Source: Leptospira barantonii (lineage in GTDB: Bacteria > Spirochaetota > Leptospiria > Leptospirales > Leptospiraceae). From it: a stretch of DNA of 64,000 nucleotides. The stretch lies in the NCBI RefSeq assembly GCF_002811925.1, contig NZ_NPDS01000003.1, positions 1 to 64,000 of the forward strand. Direction: 5' to 3'. Numbering within the stretch: the stretch's first letter is position 1; each line of letters starts with the position of its first letter. The position numbers were made by a program, and so were the translations under genes. This document shows, piece by piece, positions 10,125 through 29,365 of the stretch. The notes under the pieces are model-generated. The model was given only the letters and a program-made list of their open reading frames with translations. It did not search any database and was not told the DNA's origin.

Positions 10125-11846
10125 ATGAAGAATTCCGTAAAAGAAACGATCCTTTTACTCATTTCTCTTTCTATTTTCCTGATCTCGTTAAACAACAATC
10201 CGGAAATCGCCCGTCTCGCATTCAACGCGGACAATTTGTATCCCGCCATTTTGTATCAGGATTTAATCACGGACGGAAATCCGCTCTACGGTTGGAGCCT
10301 AACTCCTTCTCCGTTCGTTGTTCCGGACGTCGCGGTTTATTTTTTGATCCACGCCATAGTCCAAAATTCCCTTCTCAGCGTTTACGTTTCGTATGCCTTT
10401 CAGGCCTTGTTTTTGTTGTTTGCGGTTTCGTTTTTCCTAAACGCGGACCGAAAAACAAAGTCCGAAAAAGAGGACACAAATAGAATTATACTTTTTGTAT
10501 ATTCTATTTTTTTAATTTTATTCTCGGTATCTTCTTATTTTTTTCCCGTTTTGGGATTTGCCGCGCACGGAGGCGCGCTTTCGTTTTCTCTTCTTTGTTT
10601 CGGGACATGGAAACGTTTGTCGATTTTATCCGCAGAAGTTGGGGAGAATGGAAATTCAAATCCCAGCGGCGTTTTCGCAAAATCCCAATTCGTAAATTTT
10701 ACGTTTTTGAAGCTCCTTTCAAACCCTAAGAAGAGAAACATTTTTTTTCTTTGGTTTCTGTTCGGAACAGCGCAGATTCTTTTGATCGTTTCCGATCCTT
10801 TGTTTCTTTTGTTCTTTAACGCGCCCTTCTTTCTTTTTTGTCTGGGAAAACTCAGAACAAATTTTAATCGATCCATGATTCAAGGTCTTGTCGTTTCCAC
10901 TTTCTGCGCCCTACTCGGTTTGTATTTTTATCGAACCCTAACCAAATCCGATTTTGTTTTTATTCCAACCGGATACTATAGTGGAACTCCCTCTTGGAAT
11001 TGGATTCAACCGATTCTCGTTACGCTTCGAACCCAACTTGCATCCTCCCCGTTTTCGTTTTTGTTTATATGGATCTCCTATCCGATCTTGACGTTCATGA
11101 AATTTTTTTTTGAAAAAAGAATGAAAGGCTCGAACGGAACTTCTTCCGATTCTTACGATCGATTTTCATTTTTGATCCTAAGCGTTTTTGTTTCCACGTT
11201 CGGGATCGTGGTAATCGGCAGTCTGAGCGGGATTTCCCAAAAAGACGGAATTCATCTTCGATATCTGTTGCCTCTTTTATTTTTTTGGATTCCAATTCTC
11301 GCAGATATTCTTTTCGGTTTAATGATGAATTATAAAAAAGGAATATTCATTTTTTGCAATATATTCTTTTTTATTTCTCTTTTGTTCATCTTGTTTCAAG
11401 GAAACTTAAACCCGACTTTCTACCGGGACGTTTTGGCCGCTTGTTTGGATCGGATTTCGGAAGAACCCGGAAACATTCGTCTCGGAAGAGGACTTGCGGA
11501 CTTTTGGACTTCCAGAAGAATCCGTATTTTTTCCGAAACGAATCTGCGCGCGGACAACTATATGCCGGATTTACATCCGGAATATTGGGAGAATTCTTGG
11601 AGTTGGTTTACGAAAACTCCCGAACAGGAATACAACTTCGCGGTTCTTCCGGGATTGGATTTGAATATTCTAAAATATGAATTTGGTGAGCCCGCATTCG
11701 TTTCTTCTTGTGAAAATCATAAAATTCTAATCTGGAATGAGACATCACAGGAACGATTTAAAAATTTTCGAAAAAAGAAAATCGAAGAGATCGAACTTTG
11801 GCACAAACTTACGGGAAGAAGATATTCTTCACCTGAGCGACGTTAG
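10125..11846 (+). CDS. Polytopic membrane protein of unknown function
   Basis: 573 residues with roughly ten to eleven hydrophobic helices, beginning with an uncleaved segment (VKETILLLISLSIFLISL). A periplasmic-looking stretch follows the first helix (NNNPEIARLAFNADNLYPAI). That arrangement, a first helix followed by an acidic loop and many helices, resembles GT-C type glycosyltransferases and O-antigen-linked membrane proteins, but I see no diagnostic motif. The soluble C-terminal part (after about residue 440) has several Trp and Arg residues. It stands alone between a terminator and the acetoacetate decarboxylase-like gene. Confidence 0.72.
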   Translation: MKNSVKETILLLISLSIFLISLNNNPEIARLAFNADNLYPAILYQDLITDGNPLYGWSLTPSPFVVPDVAVYFLIHAIVQNSLLSVYVSYAFQALFLLFAVSFFLNADRKTKSEKEDTNRIILFVYSIFLILFSVSSYFFPVLGFAAHGGALSFSLLCFGTWKRLSILSAEVGENGNSNPSGVFAKSQFVNFTFLKLLSNPKKRNIFFLWFLFGTAQILLIVSDPLFLLFFNAPFFLFCLGKLRTNFNRSMIQGLVVSTFCALLGLYFYRTLTKSDFVFIPTGYYSGTPSWNWIQPILVTLRTQLASSPFSFLFIWISYPILTFMKFFFEKRMKGSNGTSSDSYDRFSFLILSVFVSTFGIVVIGSLSGISQKDGIHLRYLLPLLFFWIPILADILFGLMMNYKKGIFIFCNIFFFISLLFILFQGNLNPTFYRDVLAACLDRISEEPGNIRLGRGLADFWTSRRIRIFSETNLRADNYMPDLHPEYWENSWSWFTKTPEQEYNFAVLPGLDLNILKYEFGEPAFVSSCENHKILIWNETSQERFKNFRKKKIEEIELWHKLTGRRYSSPERR

Positions 11847-12068
11847 TCTACCGCGCTTCGACTTTTTGACATAAGACTTCCATTCCATCTCGATTCCCCG
11901 TCGACGAAATCGGATCTAAAAATTCAAAACCGCATTCTTCTTTTTTTTTATTTTTAAAATCGAAAGAAGGGAACAAAGAACAAAATAAACATCCGTTTTC
12001 GGTAATTTTATTATTTACAATATTCAAGGAATCTAAGAAACCTTGAACCCCGAGAAATAGGAGAGTAC

Positions 12069-12992
12069 ATGGCAAATTACGTTGTTCGCGGCGGCGAACA
12101 GGAACTTCCCCCGCCTTATCAGATGAAGCAGGTGGAATTTTATTCTTTTTGCATAGAAGGAAACCGGAATGCGATTCAATCGATCGTAGATCGCGACTTA
12201 AACGGACCCGCAAACGGAAGCGCGCATTACTCTGCGTTCACCGATAAGTTATTTCTCGTATTCGCCAAACAACAATATCTCGTTCCCGGCAACGAATGCG
12301 GTTGGGTGGAGGAAACCGACGTGGGTTTTTGGATTCCTCTTTTTGCAAAAGACCCGCTTCGAATCCGTTTTTATCAGCCCTATCTTTTTGTGGACATTCC
12401 CACCGCGATGGCGACCGGAAGAGAAATATACGGTTTTCATAAAATTCAAGGCGATTTTCAAATGCCTTCTCTTCAAGTTCCTCCCGAATACTTTTCCGTG
12501 GATGCGATCACTCCTCGCGGCAAGGATCGTCAGGCGATTTCTCAACGAATGTTCACTCTTACTTGTCCACCCGGAGGTTCTCAAAAGAAAGAATCCTTTG
12601 ATAATTTTTCCGCGATCGGAAACAAGTTTGCGGAGATTCTTTTTGGTGATCCTTCCAAGATTACGATTCCCGGCATGGGTCTTGTAGTCAATCTTCTCGA
12701 CTTCTTATTTTCTCCCGAACTCGGAATGGTGTTTCTAAAACAATTCAGAGACGCGGCAAATCCGACTCAGGCTTGTTATCAAGCGATCGTGGAAGCGAGT
12801 AGCAACGTGACTCATTTTCGCAAGGGTGGTCTTCTCGAAGGGAATTACGTTTTGGATCTTTTGGACAATCCGTATTTCCCTTTTGTTTCCGATTTCGGCT
12901 TAAAAGGAACCTCGGTTCCGGTTCAGTTCGGAATTTGGTGTGATTTCGATTTCGACTTCTCACCCGGAAAGATCATCCATCAAAACACATGA
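12069..12992 (+). CDS. Acetoacetate decarboxylase-like protein
   Basis: 307 residues starting with a good Shine-Dalgarno (AGGAG, 5 bases before the ATG). The body matches the acetoacetate decarboxylase superfamily: FYQPYLFVDIPTAMATGREI followed by YGFHKIQGDFQMP is the family core motif, in which other members read GREIYGFPK. The Schiff-base lysine of true enzymes would fall near this segment, but I cannot place it with certainty. The next gene, 67 bases downstream, encodes a large FAD oxidoreductase; the pairing suggests that the two act on the same lipid- or ketone-like substrate. No signal peptide. Confidence 0.78.
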   Translation: MANYVVRGGEQELPPPYQMKQVEFYSFCIEGNRNAIQSIVDRDLNGPANGSAHYSAFTDKLFLVFAKQQYLVPGNECGWVEETDVGFWIPLFAKDPLRIRFYQPYLFVDIPTAMATGREIYGFHKIQGDFQMPSLQVPPEYFSVDAITPRGKDRQAISQRMFTLTCPPGGSQKKESFDNFSAIGNKFAEILFGDPSKITIPGMGLVVNLLDFLFSPELGMVFLKQFRDAANPTQACYQAIVEASSNVTHFRKGGLLEGNYVLDLLDNPYFPFVSDFGLKGTSVPVQFGIWCDFDFDFSPGKIIHQNT

Positions 12993-13059
12993 TAGTTTTA
13001 GAATATAAAAAGAATCGAAAGCGTTTTGCGCGTTTTTAAGAGAGTTAGGCGGGATTTTT

Positions 13060-15138
13060 ATGGCGGATAAAAAGGAAAAGGTAGTCGTCCTCGGGGGCGG
13101 CTTGAGTTCTCTCGTTACGGTTTACGAAATCACATCCCAACCGGATTGGCAGAAAAAATACGATATAACGGTTTATCAATTGGGTTGGAGACTCGGCGGT
13201 AAATGTGCGAGCGGAAGAAACCAGGAAGTCCACAACAGAATCGAGGAACACGGTCTTCATATCTGGTTCGGCTTTTACGATCACGCCTTTCAACTCATTA
13301 AAAAGTGTTATGAGGAAATCGGAAGACCTCTCACTCATCCTTTGGCGACTTGGGAAGAAGCGTTTAAACCCGCGAACTTTTTCGTATTGGAGGAAAACGT
13401 AAAAGGAAATTATCAACCTTGGCCGATCTCGTTTCCGATGAACGATAAGATTCCGGGAGATACGTTGGAACTTCCCGATCCGAAAACGTATCCGTCGATG
13501 ATTCTCGACTACGTGAACGAATACTATAAAAAGAATCAGAAATATATTTTTCCCGAAAACGAACATCAAAACGAAAACAATCAAAGCATCTGGAAGCAAA
13601 TCGTGGAATGGGTTGAGGACACCGTGGAAGACATCGGTCTGGATCTGGTGGGCAAATGCATTCTCACGTTAAAAAGAATTTTGGACAAACTGAGCGGCGA
13701 CTTTCCTCACGATCGATTTTTGAAAATCGCGGATGAGTTCGCAAAACATCTCTGGAAATTAGTCGAGAACAAGATCGAATCCAATACCGAAGCGAGAAGG
13801 TTTTGGATTCTCATCGACTTCAGTCTTGCCAACATCAAAGGTATGATCGAAGACAAGGTTTTCGAAAAAGGTTTCGAGAGTATCGACGACTACGACTATA
13901 GAGAATGGTTGAGACGTCACGGTGCGAGCGAACTTACGATCAATTCCGCGATCGTTCAAGCGATCTACGGCCTTGTGTTCGGCGGCGTAGACCAATATAC
14001 GTTTGCGGCCGGTACTGCTCTTAAGGGTGCGCTTCGAATGGTATTCACATACAAGGGTGCAGTCGCTTATAGAATGCAGGCGGGTATGGGAGACACCATT
14101 CTCACTCCGATCTATGAGATCCTGAAAAAACGGGGAGTGAACATAAAATTCTTTCATAGAGTGAGGGAAGTGATTCCCGGAACCTCGGACGGAAAACCGT
14201 GTATTCAGTCCATCAAAATCGGAAAACAGGTGAACTTAAAGAAAGATGAATATTCTCCCCTGATCGACGTGAAGGGTCTCGGTTGTTGGCCGAGCGAACC
14301 TCTCTACGATCAGATTGTGGAAGGAGAAACATTAAAAAAAGATCATATAGATCTCGAGAACTATTGGTCCGATTGGAAGGATCGGGAAGAAGTCCATCTC
14401 GAATACGGAAAGGATTTCGATCGGGTCGTGTTCGGAATTTCAATAGGCGGGATTCCGTTCGTATGTCCTCAAATCCTAAAAGAAAACAAACAATGGAAGG
14501 ACATGACCGAAGCGATCACAACGTGTTTGACGGACGCATTCCAACTTTGGATGTATCCCGATATCGCCGGTCTCGGATGGAAGTATTGGAAGAACGAACC
14601 TCCGATTCTCGGATCGTATGTGGAACCTTTCGATACTTGGTGCGACATGACCCATCTCATCGCAAGAGAATCCTGGCCGGACGATCTTTGGCCGAATCAT
14701 CTCGCGTATTTCTGCGGACCTTCTCCTTCGGGAATCACACCGAAGAATCCTTTAGCCAACCCTGACATCCCGGCAGAGATGAAAAAGTTGAAGGAAAGAG
14801 TTGTGAAATTTCTTGACCAAGATGCGAAAGGACTTTGGCCCGCGACGACTCCGAACGGTAAGTCGACCGGATTCAACTGGAATTTATTGATCGATCAGAA
14901 CAAGACCGCGCTCGGAGAAAGAAGAATCGATTCGCAATATGTCCGTTTAAACATTCAACCCACGGAAAGATATGTCTTATCGGTGAAAGGTTCAACAAAA
15001 TATAGGCTTCCCGCGGGCGCTAACGGATATTCCAATCTTGTAATAACCGGAGATTGGATTCAAAATTCGGTGTTAAACGCCGGTTGTGTAGAAAGTACCG
15101 TCGTAAGCGGCATCGAGGCGGCCCAATGTTTTCTCTGA
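13060..15138 (+). CDS. FAD-dependent oxidoreductase (flavin amine oxidase / phytoene desaturase-like)
   Basis: 692 residues. The N-terminus is a Rossmann dinucleotide-binding motif (KVVVLGGGLSSLVTVYEIT), followed by the flavin-site sequence VYQLGWRLGGKCASGRN and HGLHIWFGFYDHAFQ, which are typical of carotenoid-desaturase and amine-oxidase type flavoproteins. The C-terminal closing motif GANGYSNLVITGDWI plus VESTVVSGIEAA also contacts FAD in this family. The protein is longer than bacterial phytoene desaturases (about 500), with an extra helical segment near residues 150-290. Soluble, probably peripheral on membranes. It likely forms an operon with the acetoacetate decarboxylase-like gene; the substrate is unknown. 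Confidence 0.85.
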   Translation: MADKKEKVVVLGGGLSSLVTVYEITSQPDWQKKYDITVYQLGWRLGGKCASGRNQEVHNRIEEHGLHIWFGFYDHAFQLIKKCYEEIGRPLTHPLATWEEAFKPANFFVLEENVKGNYQPWPISFPMNDKIPGDTLELPDPKTYPSMILDYVNEYYKKNQKYIFPENEHQNENNQSIWKQIVEWVEDTVEDIGLDLVGKCILTLKRILDKLSGDFPHDRFLKIADEFAKHLWKLVENKIESNTEARRFWILIDFSLANIKGMIEDKVFEKGFESIDDYDYREWLRRHGASELTINSAIVQAIYGLVFGGVDQYTFAAGTALKGALRMVFTYKGAVAYRMQAGMGDTILTPIYEILKKRGVNIKFFHRVREVIPGTSDGKPCIQSIKIGKQVNLKKDEYSPLIDVKGLGCWPSEPLYDQIVEGETLKKDHIDLENYWSDWKDREEVHLEYGKDFDRVVFGISIGGIPFVCPQILKENKQWKDMTEAITTCLTDAFQLWMYPDIAGLGWKYWKNEPPILGSYVEPFDTWCDMTHLIARESWPDDLWPNHLAYFCGPSPSGITPKNPLANPDIPAEMKKLKERVVKFLDQDAKGLWPATTPNGKSTGFNWNLLIDQNKTALGERRIDSQYVRLNIQPTERYVLSVKGSTKYRLPAGANGYSNLVITGDWIQNSVLNAGCVESTVVSGIEAAQCFL

Positions 15139-15203
15139 ATTTCCGAAAGGGATTTTTTTCTTTTTGATTTTAATCCTAGGGAGAATATCACAGTTCTTCC
15201 AGG

Positions 15204-20414
<5,211 letters not shown>

Positions 20415-20430
20415 TCGACTTAACAACTTC

Positions 20431-20494
20431 TTAACTTACTTTTCTTAAGTTTAATCCGGGCGATCTTGACTCAATCCGCAATCCGTGGTTTACT
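20431..20494 (+). promoter_or_regulatory. Putative kdp promoter and operator
   Basis: TTGACT (20466-20471) is followed 17 bases later by TTTACT (20489-20494), a reasonable housekeeping-type promoter about 50 bases before kdpF. Upstream, TTAACTTA (20431-20438) and TAAGTTTAA (20446-20454) form an imperfect inverted repeat where a KdpE activator site would be expected. The assignment to KdpE is an inference from position. Confidence 0.45.
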
Positions 20495-20542
20495 TTGAAT
20501 GTAAAAAGACGCGCCCGCGTCCGATTCAGGAATGAAAATATT

Positions 20543-20632
20543 ATGAATTTAGAAACTATTGCCGCTCTTTCTCTCGGCGGCTTGTGTCTTGTTTATCTTG
20601 CGTATTCCGTCTTCAAACCGGAAAGGTTCTAA
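20543..20632 (+). CDS. kdpF: KdpF, small subunit of the Kdp potassium pump
   Basis: A 29-residue hydrophobic peptide with one membrane helix, IAALSLGGLCLVYLAYSVF, ending KPERF, the usual KdpF shape. It lies 9 bases before kdpA, where kdpF sits in other bacteria. KdpF stabilises the KdpABC complex in the inner membrane. Confidence 0.9.
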   Translation: MNLETIAALSLGGLCLVYLAYSVFKPERF

Positions 20633-20641
20633 GGAAATATT

Positions 20642-22315
20642 ATGGTTACGGAATGGATTCAACTTTCGATCTTTCTTTTTACGATCGTCCTGCTTTCTCC
20701 CTTATTGGGAGCGTATTTGTACAAGGTTTTCACTTCGTCCACGACACTGCGGTTCGAATCGATTCTCTATAGAATCTGCGGAATCGATCCGAGCAAAAAC
20801 ATGAATTGGAAAGAATATACGATTTCCCTAATTCTATTCAACGTTTTCGGTTTCGTTCTTCTTTTTATCATATTATTATTTCAGAATATTCTTCTCTTAA
20901 ATCCAGGGAATTTTCCTGGGCTCGACCCTTATCTCGCATTTAATACAGCCGTGAGTTTTACCACCAATACGAATTGGCAGGCATACAGCGGAGAAGTTTC
21001 CCTCAGTTACTTTTCTCAAAGTGTGGGTTTGACGACTCAGAATTTTCTCAGCGCGGCGACGGGTCTTTGTGTTTTGCTCGTTCTCGCAAGGGGGATTTCC
21101 GCGAACTCGAATTCCGAACTCGGAAATTTTTGGAAGGATCTTGTTCGCGGAATTCTTTATATTCTATTTCCTTTATCCTTTATTCTCGCTTTGTTTCTTA
21201 CCGGCTCCGGAGTCGTTCAAACATTTTCGGATTCAATCACGGCGACAACCTTGGAAGGAAATGTTCAGATTCTTCCCTTGGGTCCGGCGGCTTCGCAGAT
21301 CGCGATCAAACAACTCGGAACAAACGGGGGAGGATTTTTCGGAGTCAATAGCGCACATCCTTTCGAGAACCCGACTCCGATCTCCAACTTTCTGCAGATG
21401 ATTTCCATTCTTATTTTACCCGGGGCCTGCGTGTTTTTATACGGAAGAATCGTGGGCAATCTCAAACACGCATGGGTGATCTTCAGCGTAATGTTTTCGG
21501 TTTTTTGTTTGGGTCTTCTCGCGGTTTGGTTTTCCGAATCCTCTTTCAATCCGATCTCGAACACGTTCGGCTTTTGGGAAGGAAAGGAAGTTCGTTTCGG
21601 AATCCTAAACAGTTCGATCTGGGCCACGGCGACAACGGTGGCGTCTAACGGATCGGTCAACGCGATGCACGACAGTTTTTCTCCGCTCGGAGGTTTAGTA
21701 GAAATTCTGAATATTCAATTGGGTGAAGTGATCTTCGGCGGCGTGGGCGCGGGAATGTACGGAATGATTCTGTTCGTTCTTCTTACGGTATTTTTAAGCG
21801 GAATTATGGTGGGACGAAGTCCGGAATACCTCGGTAAAAAAATAGAAAAACGGGAAATTCAAATGTCGATCCTGGGTATTCTTTTACCGTCCACGGTTAT
21901 TCTTCTTTTTACCGCGATCTCGGTGAGTTTGCCGGAGGGAGTCTCTTCTCTTGCAAACCGCGGACCGCACGGTCTTTCCGAAATTTTATACGCGTTTTCC
22001 TCCGGGGCGGGCAACAACGGAAGCGCATTCGCGGGACTGAACGTCAACACACCGTATTATAATATTCTAATAGGAATTGCGATGATCCTCGGAAGATTCG
22101 GAGTGATTTTTCCCGTGCTCGCAATCGCGGGAAGCTCGGCCGATAAAAAAAGATCCGAGGTTTCGTCCGAAGGAGCGTTTTCCGTGGAAGGAGGAACGTT
22201 CTATGTTCTTCTTTTGTTCGTGATCGTAATCGTCGGCGCGTTGACGTTCTTTCCCGTTCTGACCATCGGGCCGATACTTGAGCATTTTATAATGTTACAA
22301 GGCAAAACGTTTTAA
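20642..22315 (+). CDS. kdpA: Potassium-transporting ATPase subunit A
   Basis: 557 residues, the normal length for KdpA, with about ten membrane helices. All four selectivity-filter loops are visible: [53 protein letters not shown] and [15 protein letters not shown]. KdpA is the potassium-binding channel-like subunit that passes the ion to KdpB. AAGGAAA stands about 6 bases before the ATG. Second gene of a tight operon (10 bases to kdpB). Confidence 0.98.
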   Translation: MVTEWIQLSIFLFTIVLLSPLLGAYLYKVFTSSTTLRFESILYRICGIDPSKNMNWKEYTISLILFNVFGFVLLFIILLFQNILLLNPGNFPGLDPYLAFNTAVSFTTNTNWQAYSGEVSLSYFSQSVGLTTQNFLSAATGLCVLLVLARGISANSNSELGNFWKDLVRGILYILFPLSFILALFLTGSGVVQTFSDSITATTLEGNVQILPLGPAASQIAIKQLGTNGGGFFGVNSAHPFENPTPISNFLQMISILILPGACVFLYGRIVGNLKHAWVIFSVMFSVFCLGLLAVWFSESSFNPISNTFGFWEGKEVRFGILNSSIWATATTVASNGSVNAMHDSFSPLGGLVEILNIQLGEVIFGGVGAGMYGMILFVLLTVFLSGIMVGRSPEYLGKKIEKREIQMSILGILLPSTVILLFTAISVSLPEGVSSLANRGPHGLSEILYAFSSGAGNNGSAFAGLNVNTPYYNILIGIAMILGRFGVIFPVLAIAGSSADKKRSEVSSEGAFSVEGGTFYVLLLFVIVIVGALTFFPVLTIGPILEHFIMLQGKTF

Positions 22316-22325
22316 GGAGAATCGG

Positions 22326-24407
<2,082 letters not shown>

Positions 24408-24417
24408 GGAGAATCTA

Positions 24418-25002
24418 ATGTTCAAAAACGCAACCATCGCAATCAGAACTTTATTTGTTCTTACGTTCATTACCGGAATTTTTTATCCGATCGTAATCAC
24501 CGGATTTGCGGAACGCCTTTTCCCTTCGCGTTCGAACGGAAGTTTAATCCGAATCGAAGATAAAATCGTCGGTTCGGAATGGATCGCACAAAAGTTTACA
24601 AAAAAGGAATATGTTTGGTCTAGACCTTCCGCTTCGGATTATTCCGCATTTCCTTCGGGCGCTTCGAATGCAAGCGCTACCAATGCCTCCTTAAAGGCAA
24701 ACGTCGAGGAAAGAAAAAAATTCCTTCTTGCAACACATCCGGACCAGAAAACCGTTCCTCCCGATTTGTTGTTCGCTTCCGGTTCGGGATTGGATCCGCA
24801 TCTCAGCTTGGACGCGGTTCTTTTTCAAATGAATCGTGTCGCAGTGGCGAGAAAACTTACGCCGGAACAGATTCTTCGATTTAAAAAGATCCTGGAAGAA
24901 TCGATCGAAAAACCTTCCTTCGGTTATATCGGCGAGAATCGAATCAACGTTTTGCGATTGAACTTGAAACTCGATGGCGAATTCGGAACAATCAAAGAAT
25001 GA
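24418..25002 (+). CDS. kdpC: Potassium-transporting ATPase subunit C
   Basis: 194 residues with one N-terminal membrane helix ([20 protein letters not shown]) and a periplasmic domain. The family motifs [17 protein letters not shown] and [17 protein letters not shown] are intact. KdpC holds KdpA and KdpB together. Its last codons overlap the start of kdpD by four bases (ATGA, 24999-25002), coupling the pump genes to their regulators. Confidence 0.97.
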   Translation: MFKNATIAIRTLFVLTFITGIFYPIVITGFAERLFPSRSNGSLIRIEDKIVGSEWIAQKFTKKEYVWSRPSASDYSAFPSGASNASATNASLKANVEERKKFLLATHPDQKTVPPDLLFASGSGLDPHLSLDAVLFQMNRVAVARKLTPEQILRFKKILEESIEKPSFGYIGENRINVLRLNLKLDGEFGTIKE

Positions 25003-27626
25003 CCGAGTGGAACGAAAAATCGCGTTTAGATCCGGACGAACTTCTTCGTAAGATTCAAGAAGATGAAAAAAAAGAATCTTCAGGAAAGCTGAAAGTTTTT
25101 TTCGGGATGGTCGCGGGTGTGGGAAAAACCTACGCGATGTTAAACGCCGCACGCGCTTTAAAAAAAGAAGGAGTAGACGTCGTGGTAGGTTACATAGAAA
25201 CACACGGTCGCAAAGAAACGGAAGAGCTACTCGAAGGACTCGAAATACTTCCCCGAAAAAAACTACAACACAGAGGAATCGAATTCGAAGAAATGGACAT
25301 AGACTCCATTCTCAAACGAAAACCCGAAGTCGTATTGGTCGACGAGTTCGCACATACGAATATCACCGGAAGTAGACACGTAAAACGTTATCAGGACGTA
25401 ATCGAAATTCTCAATCACAGCATAAACGTATTCACAACTTTGAATGTTCAACATTTGGAAAGTCAAGTGGAAGCCGTGGAAAAAAGCGCGCTCGTAAAAA
25501 TCAGGGAAACCATACCCGATTCCGTTTTGGACATGGCGGATGAAATTCTTTTGATCGATCTTTCCCCGGACGATCTCAGAAAAAGACTGCAGGAAGGAAA
25601 GGTATACGTCGCGGAAAAGGCGGATCTTGCCGGAGATCATTTTTTCAAAAAGGAGAATCTTTCCTTTCTTCGGGAAACCGCACTTAACTATACCGCGAGA
25701 CACGTAAACACCTCGCCCGATTCCACGAAATTCAGGGAAAGAATCTTGGTAGCGATCAACGCAAGTCCCGATTCTTATTCCTTATTACGTTATGCGAAAC
25801 GTCTTGCATACGAACGAAACGGTGAACTGTTCACTATCTACAATCAGACAAGGGAGAATCTTTCCAAAGAAAACGTAAGTCAATTGGAAAAAAATCTGAA
25901 CTTTGCGAGAGAACTCGGTTCGGAAATTCTTTACACCGCCGACGAGGACCTCGTAGAATCCATTCTCAGGATCGCGGAACAAAAGAATATAACCCGTGTC
26001 GTATTAGCAAAACGGAATCAATCCTGGTGGAACCGGTGGAACTCCACGGTTTCCAGACTTACCAGAACGACCACCAACTTCGAACTTTGTCTTGTTCCGT
26101 ACGATCAACCCCGTGACCTCGGCGAAGAATCCGCACTCGATCGTTTTCTAAGAACCTCTTCCGGAGGAAAACAATACGTCGCGTCCCTAACATTGATTCT
26201 TTTGGCGACTGCATTGAGTCTTTTTTTGGAACCGATCACAGGTTATTGGAGTATCTCGTTTTTATATCTCTTTTTCGTTTCCGCCATCGGATCTTTTTTT
26301 TCCAAAGGCCCCACGGTTCTCGCGGGATTACTCTCCGGAATCTTTTGGGATTTTTTATTCATTCCGCCTAGATATACTTTTTTTATCGAAAAGCTGGAAG
26401 ACGTTTTGATGTTCGGTTCCTTTCTTTTTATATCGATCATCATAGGCAACGTCACTTCTCGTCTGAGACAAAAGGAAAAAACATTGGTCAACCGGGAACT
26501 TCGTTTAACAACGTTATACGATCTTTCCAAAGAGTTGGGACACGCGAGAGAAATCCGGCAGATCTCCGAAATCGGAGCGGAGAATTTAAGGAAGGTATTT
26601 CAAACCGACGTAACGATCCTATTGGAAAATCAGGGAAACATCGATTCCAATTCTTCCCGAGCAGGAAATTTTTTTCCAGACGCGAAAGAAACCGCGGTCG
26701 CCAACTGGGTTTATAAAAACAAAACTCCTGCGGGAAAATTCACGGACACGTTGCCCTTATCCTCGGGAACTTATTTCCCTATGGTCGCCCCCGGAAAAGT
26801 CATCGGTGTGGTCGGAATCGTTCTCGGCGAACGACTCAACCTGGATCAGGAGAATCTTTTACTCACGATGGGAAATCAAATCGCGCTGGCACTCGAAAGA
26901 GAATTGTTATCCGAAGAAACAAGAACGAGATACTTAGCCAATCAATCCGAAAGGTTATACACGATCATCTTCAATTCACTTTCGCACGAACTCAAAACTC
27001 CGTTGTCCACGATTCGAGGAGCGGTGACCGCATTGATGGAACCGGAAATCGGAACGGCCGAAGAAGCACGCAACGAATTGTTAAACGAAATCAACGAAAG
27101 TAGTATGATTCTCAACCTTCTACTCGGAAACCTATTGGACATTAGCCGATACGAATCCGGTTTTTTAAAGTTGAGAATGGACTGGCACGATCCTTCCGAT
27201 CTCGTACACGTAGTCGTTCGAAGACTCAGACAAACCGTAAAAAACAGCCGTTGTGTGATCCGTTTACCCGAGAATCCGATTCCTACTTGGATGGACTTCA
27301 CCCTGATGGAACAGTCCCTTTTTAACGTGGTATTCAACGCGGTTCAAATTTCGCCGGAAGGTTCTCCCGTATCCATAGAACTTATATGCAAAAAAGATAA
27401 AATGCAATACGTCGTAGAGGACAACGGTCCCGGAATCCCCGAGGAAGAACTTGAAAAAATCTTCGAGAAATTTTATAGAAGTAAGAATCAATCCCATGTT
27501 GGAAGCGGGCTCGGACTTTCCATCAGTAAGTCCATCGTGGAAACACACGGCGGAACCTTGATCGCCGAAAACCGAAAAGAAGGAGGAGCCAGATTTTGTA
27601 TAGAGATTCCCGTAAAACCCGGTTGA
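24999..27626 (+). CDS. kdpD: Sensor histidine kinase KdpD
   Basis: 875 residues, close to the roughly 895 of the E. coli protein. The N-terminal KdpD domain has a Walker A motif (VAGVGKTYA, residues about 35-43) and [11 protein letters not shown] universal-stress-like domain follows (about 245-370), then four closely spaced membrane helices (about 390-485), a GAF-like domain, and the kinase core with His663 in [10 protein letters not shown]-box [20 protein letters not shown] and [10 protein letters not shown]. It senses potassium limitation or ionic stress and phosphorylates KdpE. The full-length form is present, not the shortened sensor found in some bacteria. Confidence 0.97.
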   Translation: MTEWNEKSRLDPDELLRKIQEDEKKESSGKLKVFFGMVAGVGKTYAMLNAARALKKEGVDVVVGYIETHGRKETEELLEGLEILPRKKLQHRGIEFEEMDIDSILKRKPEVVLVDEFAHTNITGSRHVKRYQDVIEILNHSINVFTTLNVQHLESQVEAVEKSALVKIRETIPDSVLDMADEILLIDLSPDDLRKRLQEGKVYVAEKADLAGDHFFKKENLSFLRETALNYTARHVNTSPDSTKFRERILVAINASPDSYSLLRYAKRLAYERNGELFTIYNQTRENLSKENVSQLEKNLNFARELGSEILYTADEDLVESILRIAEQKNITRVVLAKRNQSWWNRWNSTVSRLTRTTTNFELCLVPYDQPRDLGEESALDRFLRTSSGGKQYVASLTLILLATALSLFLEPITGYWSISFLYLFFVSAIGSFFSKGPTVLAGLLSGIFWDFLFIPPRYTFFIEKLEDVLMFGSFLFISIIIGNVTSRLRQKEKTLVNRELRLTTLYDLSKELGHAREIRQISEIGAENLRKVFQTDVTILLENQGNIDSNSSRAGNFFPDAKETAVANWVYKNKTPAGKFTDTLPLSSGTYFPMVAPGKVIGVVGIVLGERLNLDQENLLLTMGNQIALALERELLSEETRTRYLANQSERLYTIIFNSLSHELKTPLSTIRGAVTALMEPEIGTAEEARNELLNEINESSMILNLLLGNLLDISRYESGFLKLRMDWHDPSDLVHVVVRRLRQTVKNSRCVIRLPENPIPTWMDFTLMEQSLFNVVFNAVQISPEGSPVSIELICKKDKMQYVVEDNGPGIPEEELEKIFEKFYRSKNQSHVGSGLGLSISKSIVETHGGTLIAENRKEGGARFCIEIPVKPG

Positions 27627-27630
27627 TCCG

Positions 27631-28314
<684 letters not shown>

Positions 28315-28390
28315 AAAAATAGATTTAAAATTTAGAATATTCTCAATTTATAAAGAATGTTCGTCCGTCGAATCCGAACGACTTCGTTTA

Positions 28391-29143
28391 TCAAATCGAA
28401 ATACCCGCCGATAAAAACAATTGGACCCCGATTCCTTTTGCACGATCGAGTTCCTGTTCCTTACCGTCCTTCCAAATTCTTTCCAAAATCGCGGGGTCCG
28501 GTTTTTGATTGTAAAAAAGAATACTCTCTCTTTGAACGTGTGCGGAACTATTCATAAACAGAAGAACGTTAAAACCTCCGTTTAAAAAAATCCCCGAAGA
28601 GAACACATAACGTATCCCGGCGCCCGGAGCCACATAAGCCCTTTTGTTGGAAATCGAATAGGACCAACTCTTACCGTCCGCACTTCCGTCCGAATAAACC
28701 CAGAACTCGTTCTTACGATCTCTCTGAAAATAAAATTCCTGGCCGATGCCGACGCTTAGATAATAAGGAATCGAAAACGGAAACCATTCGAGAGCGATTG
28801 TATATTGGTTCTGAGTATATTCCTTATTTTGCAAGGAGAACGCGACCGCACCGGGTTGATAACCGGTTCTATCCAAATCGAAATGATCGGCCCTATGTCT
28901 TTGATGTGCTAAAAACGAAATGGAGAATTTTTCGTTGATGTTATAACCGGTTTGAAACCAAGAAAGTTCGTTGATGCCGAAACCTCCCAAGTAAAAACGT
29001 TTTCGATTGCGAAGTTCCCTTTGCGAATCCGCGATCATGGACAACTCGGAATCGTTCGGTTCCGCAAATAGGGAAGAATGGAAAACCGAAACCACAAATC
29101 CGATCACGAACAATAAACGATAAATCAAAACGATGAGTTTCAT
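28391..29143 (-). CDS. Predicted outer-membrane beta-barrel protein
   Basis: 250 residues with a cleavable signal (LIYRLLFVIGFVVSVFHSSLFA, cut after about residue 27). The mature part is built of alternating hydrophobic and polar strands ending in Ile (LFLSAGISI), and it contains YLSVGIGQEFYFQRD and AYVAPGAGIRYVFSSGIFLNG, typical barrel hairpins. I do not recognise a named family. Convergent with kdpE; no partner gene is adjacent. Confidence 0.72.
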   Translation of the reverse strand: MKLIVLIYRLLFVIGFVVSVFHSSLFAEPNDSELSMIADSQRELRNRKRFYLGGFGINELSWFQTGYNINEKFSISFLAHQRHRADHFDLDRTGYQPGAVAFSLQNKEYTQNQYTIALEWFPFSIPYYLSVGIGQEFYFQRDRKNEFWVYSDGSADGKSWSYSISNKRAYVAPGAGIRYVFSSGIFLNGGFNVLLFMNSSAHVQRESILFYNQKPDPAILERIWKDGKEQELDRAKGIGVQLFLSAGISI

Positions 29144-29365
29144 AGTAAGACTTTGGAAGAATCTTATTTCCTAACGATTGAGTAAATTGTAAAAACGATA
29201 ACGGATCGGAATTTATATTCTCAAAATTGAAATCTCATCGGAATCAAACCCTCCCCGTTTGACAATTTAAGCCAATGTAAGTAAATATATGATATTGAGT
29301 TTCATTCTCATTTATGTTGACTTTTTTATCCATCTCCGTATCTTGGAAAAAAAGAGGCATCGTAT

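Noticed and set aside
13060..15138. Calling the flavoprotein a carotenoid desaturase
   Set aside because: Length and the internal helical insertion differ from phytoene desaturases and no other carotenoid gene is nearby, so only the superfamily is given.
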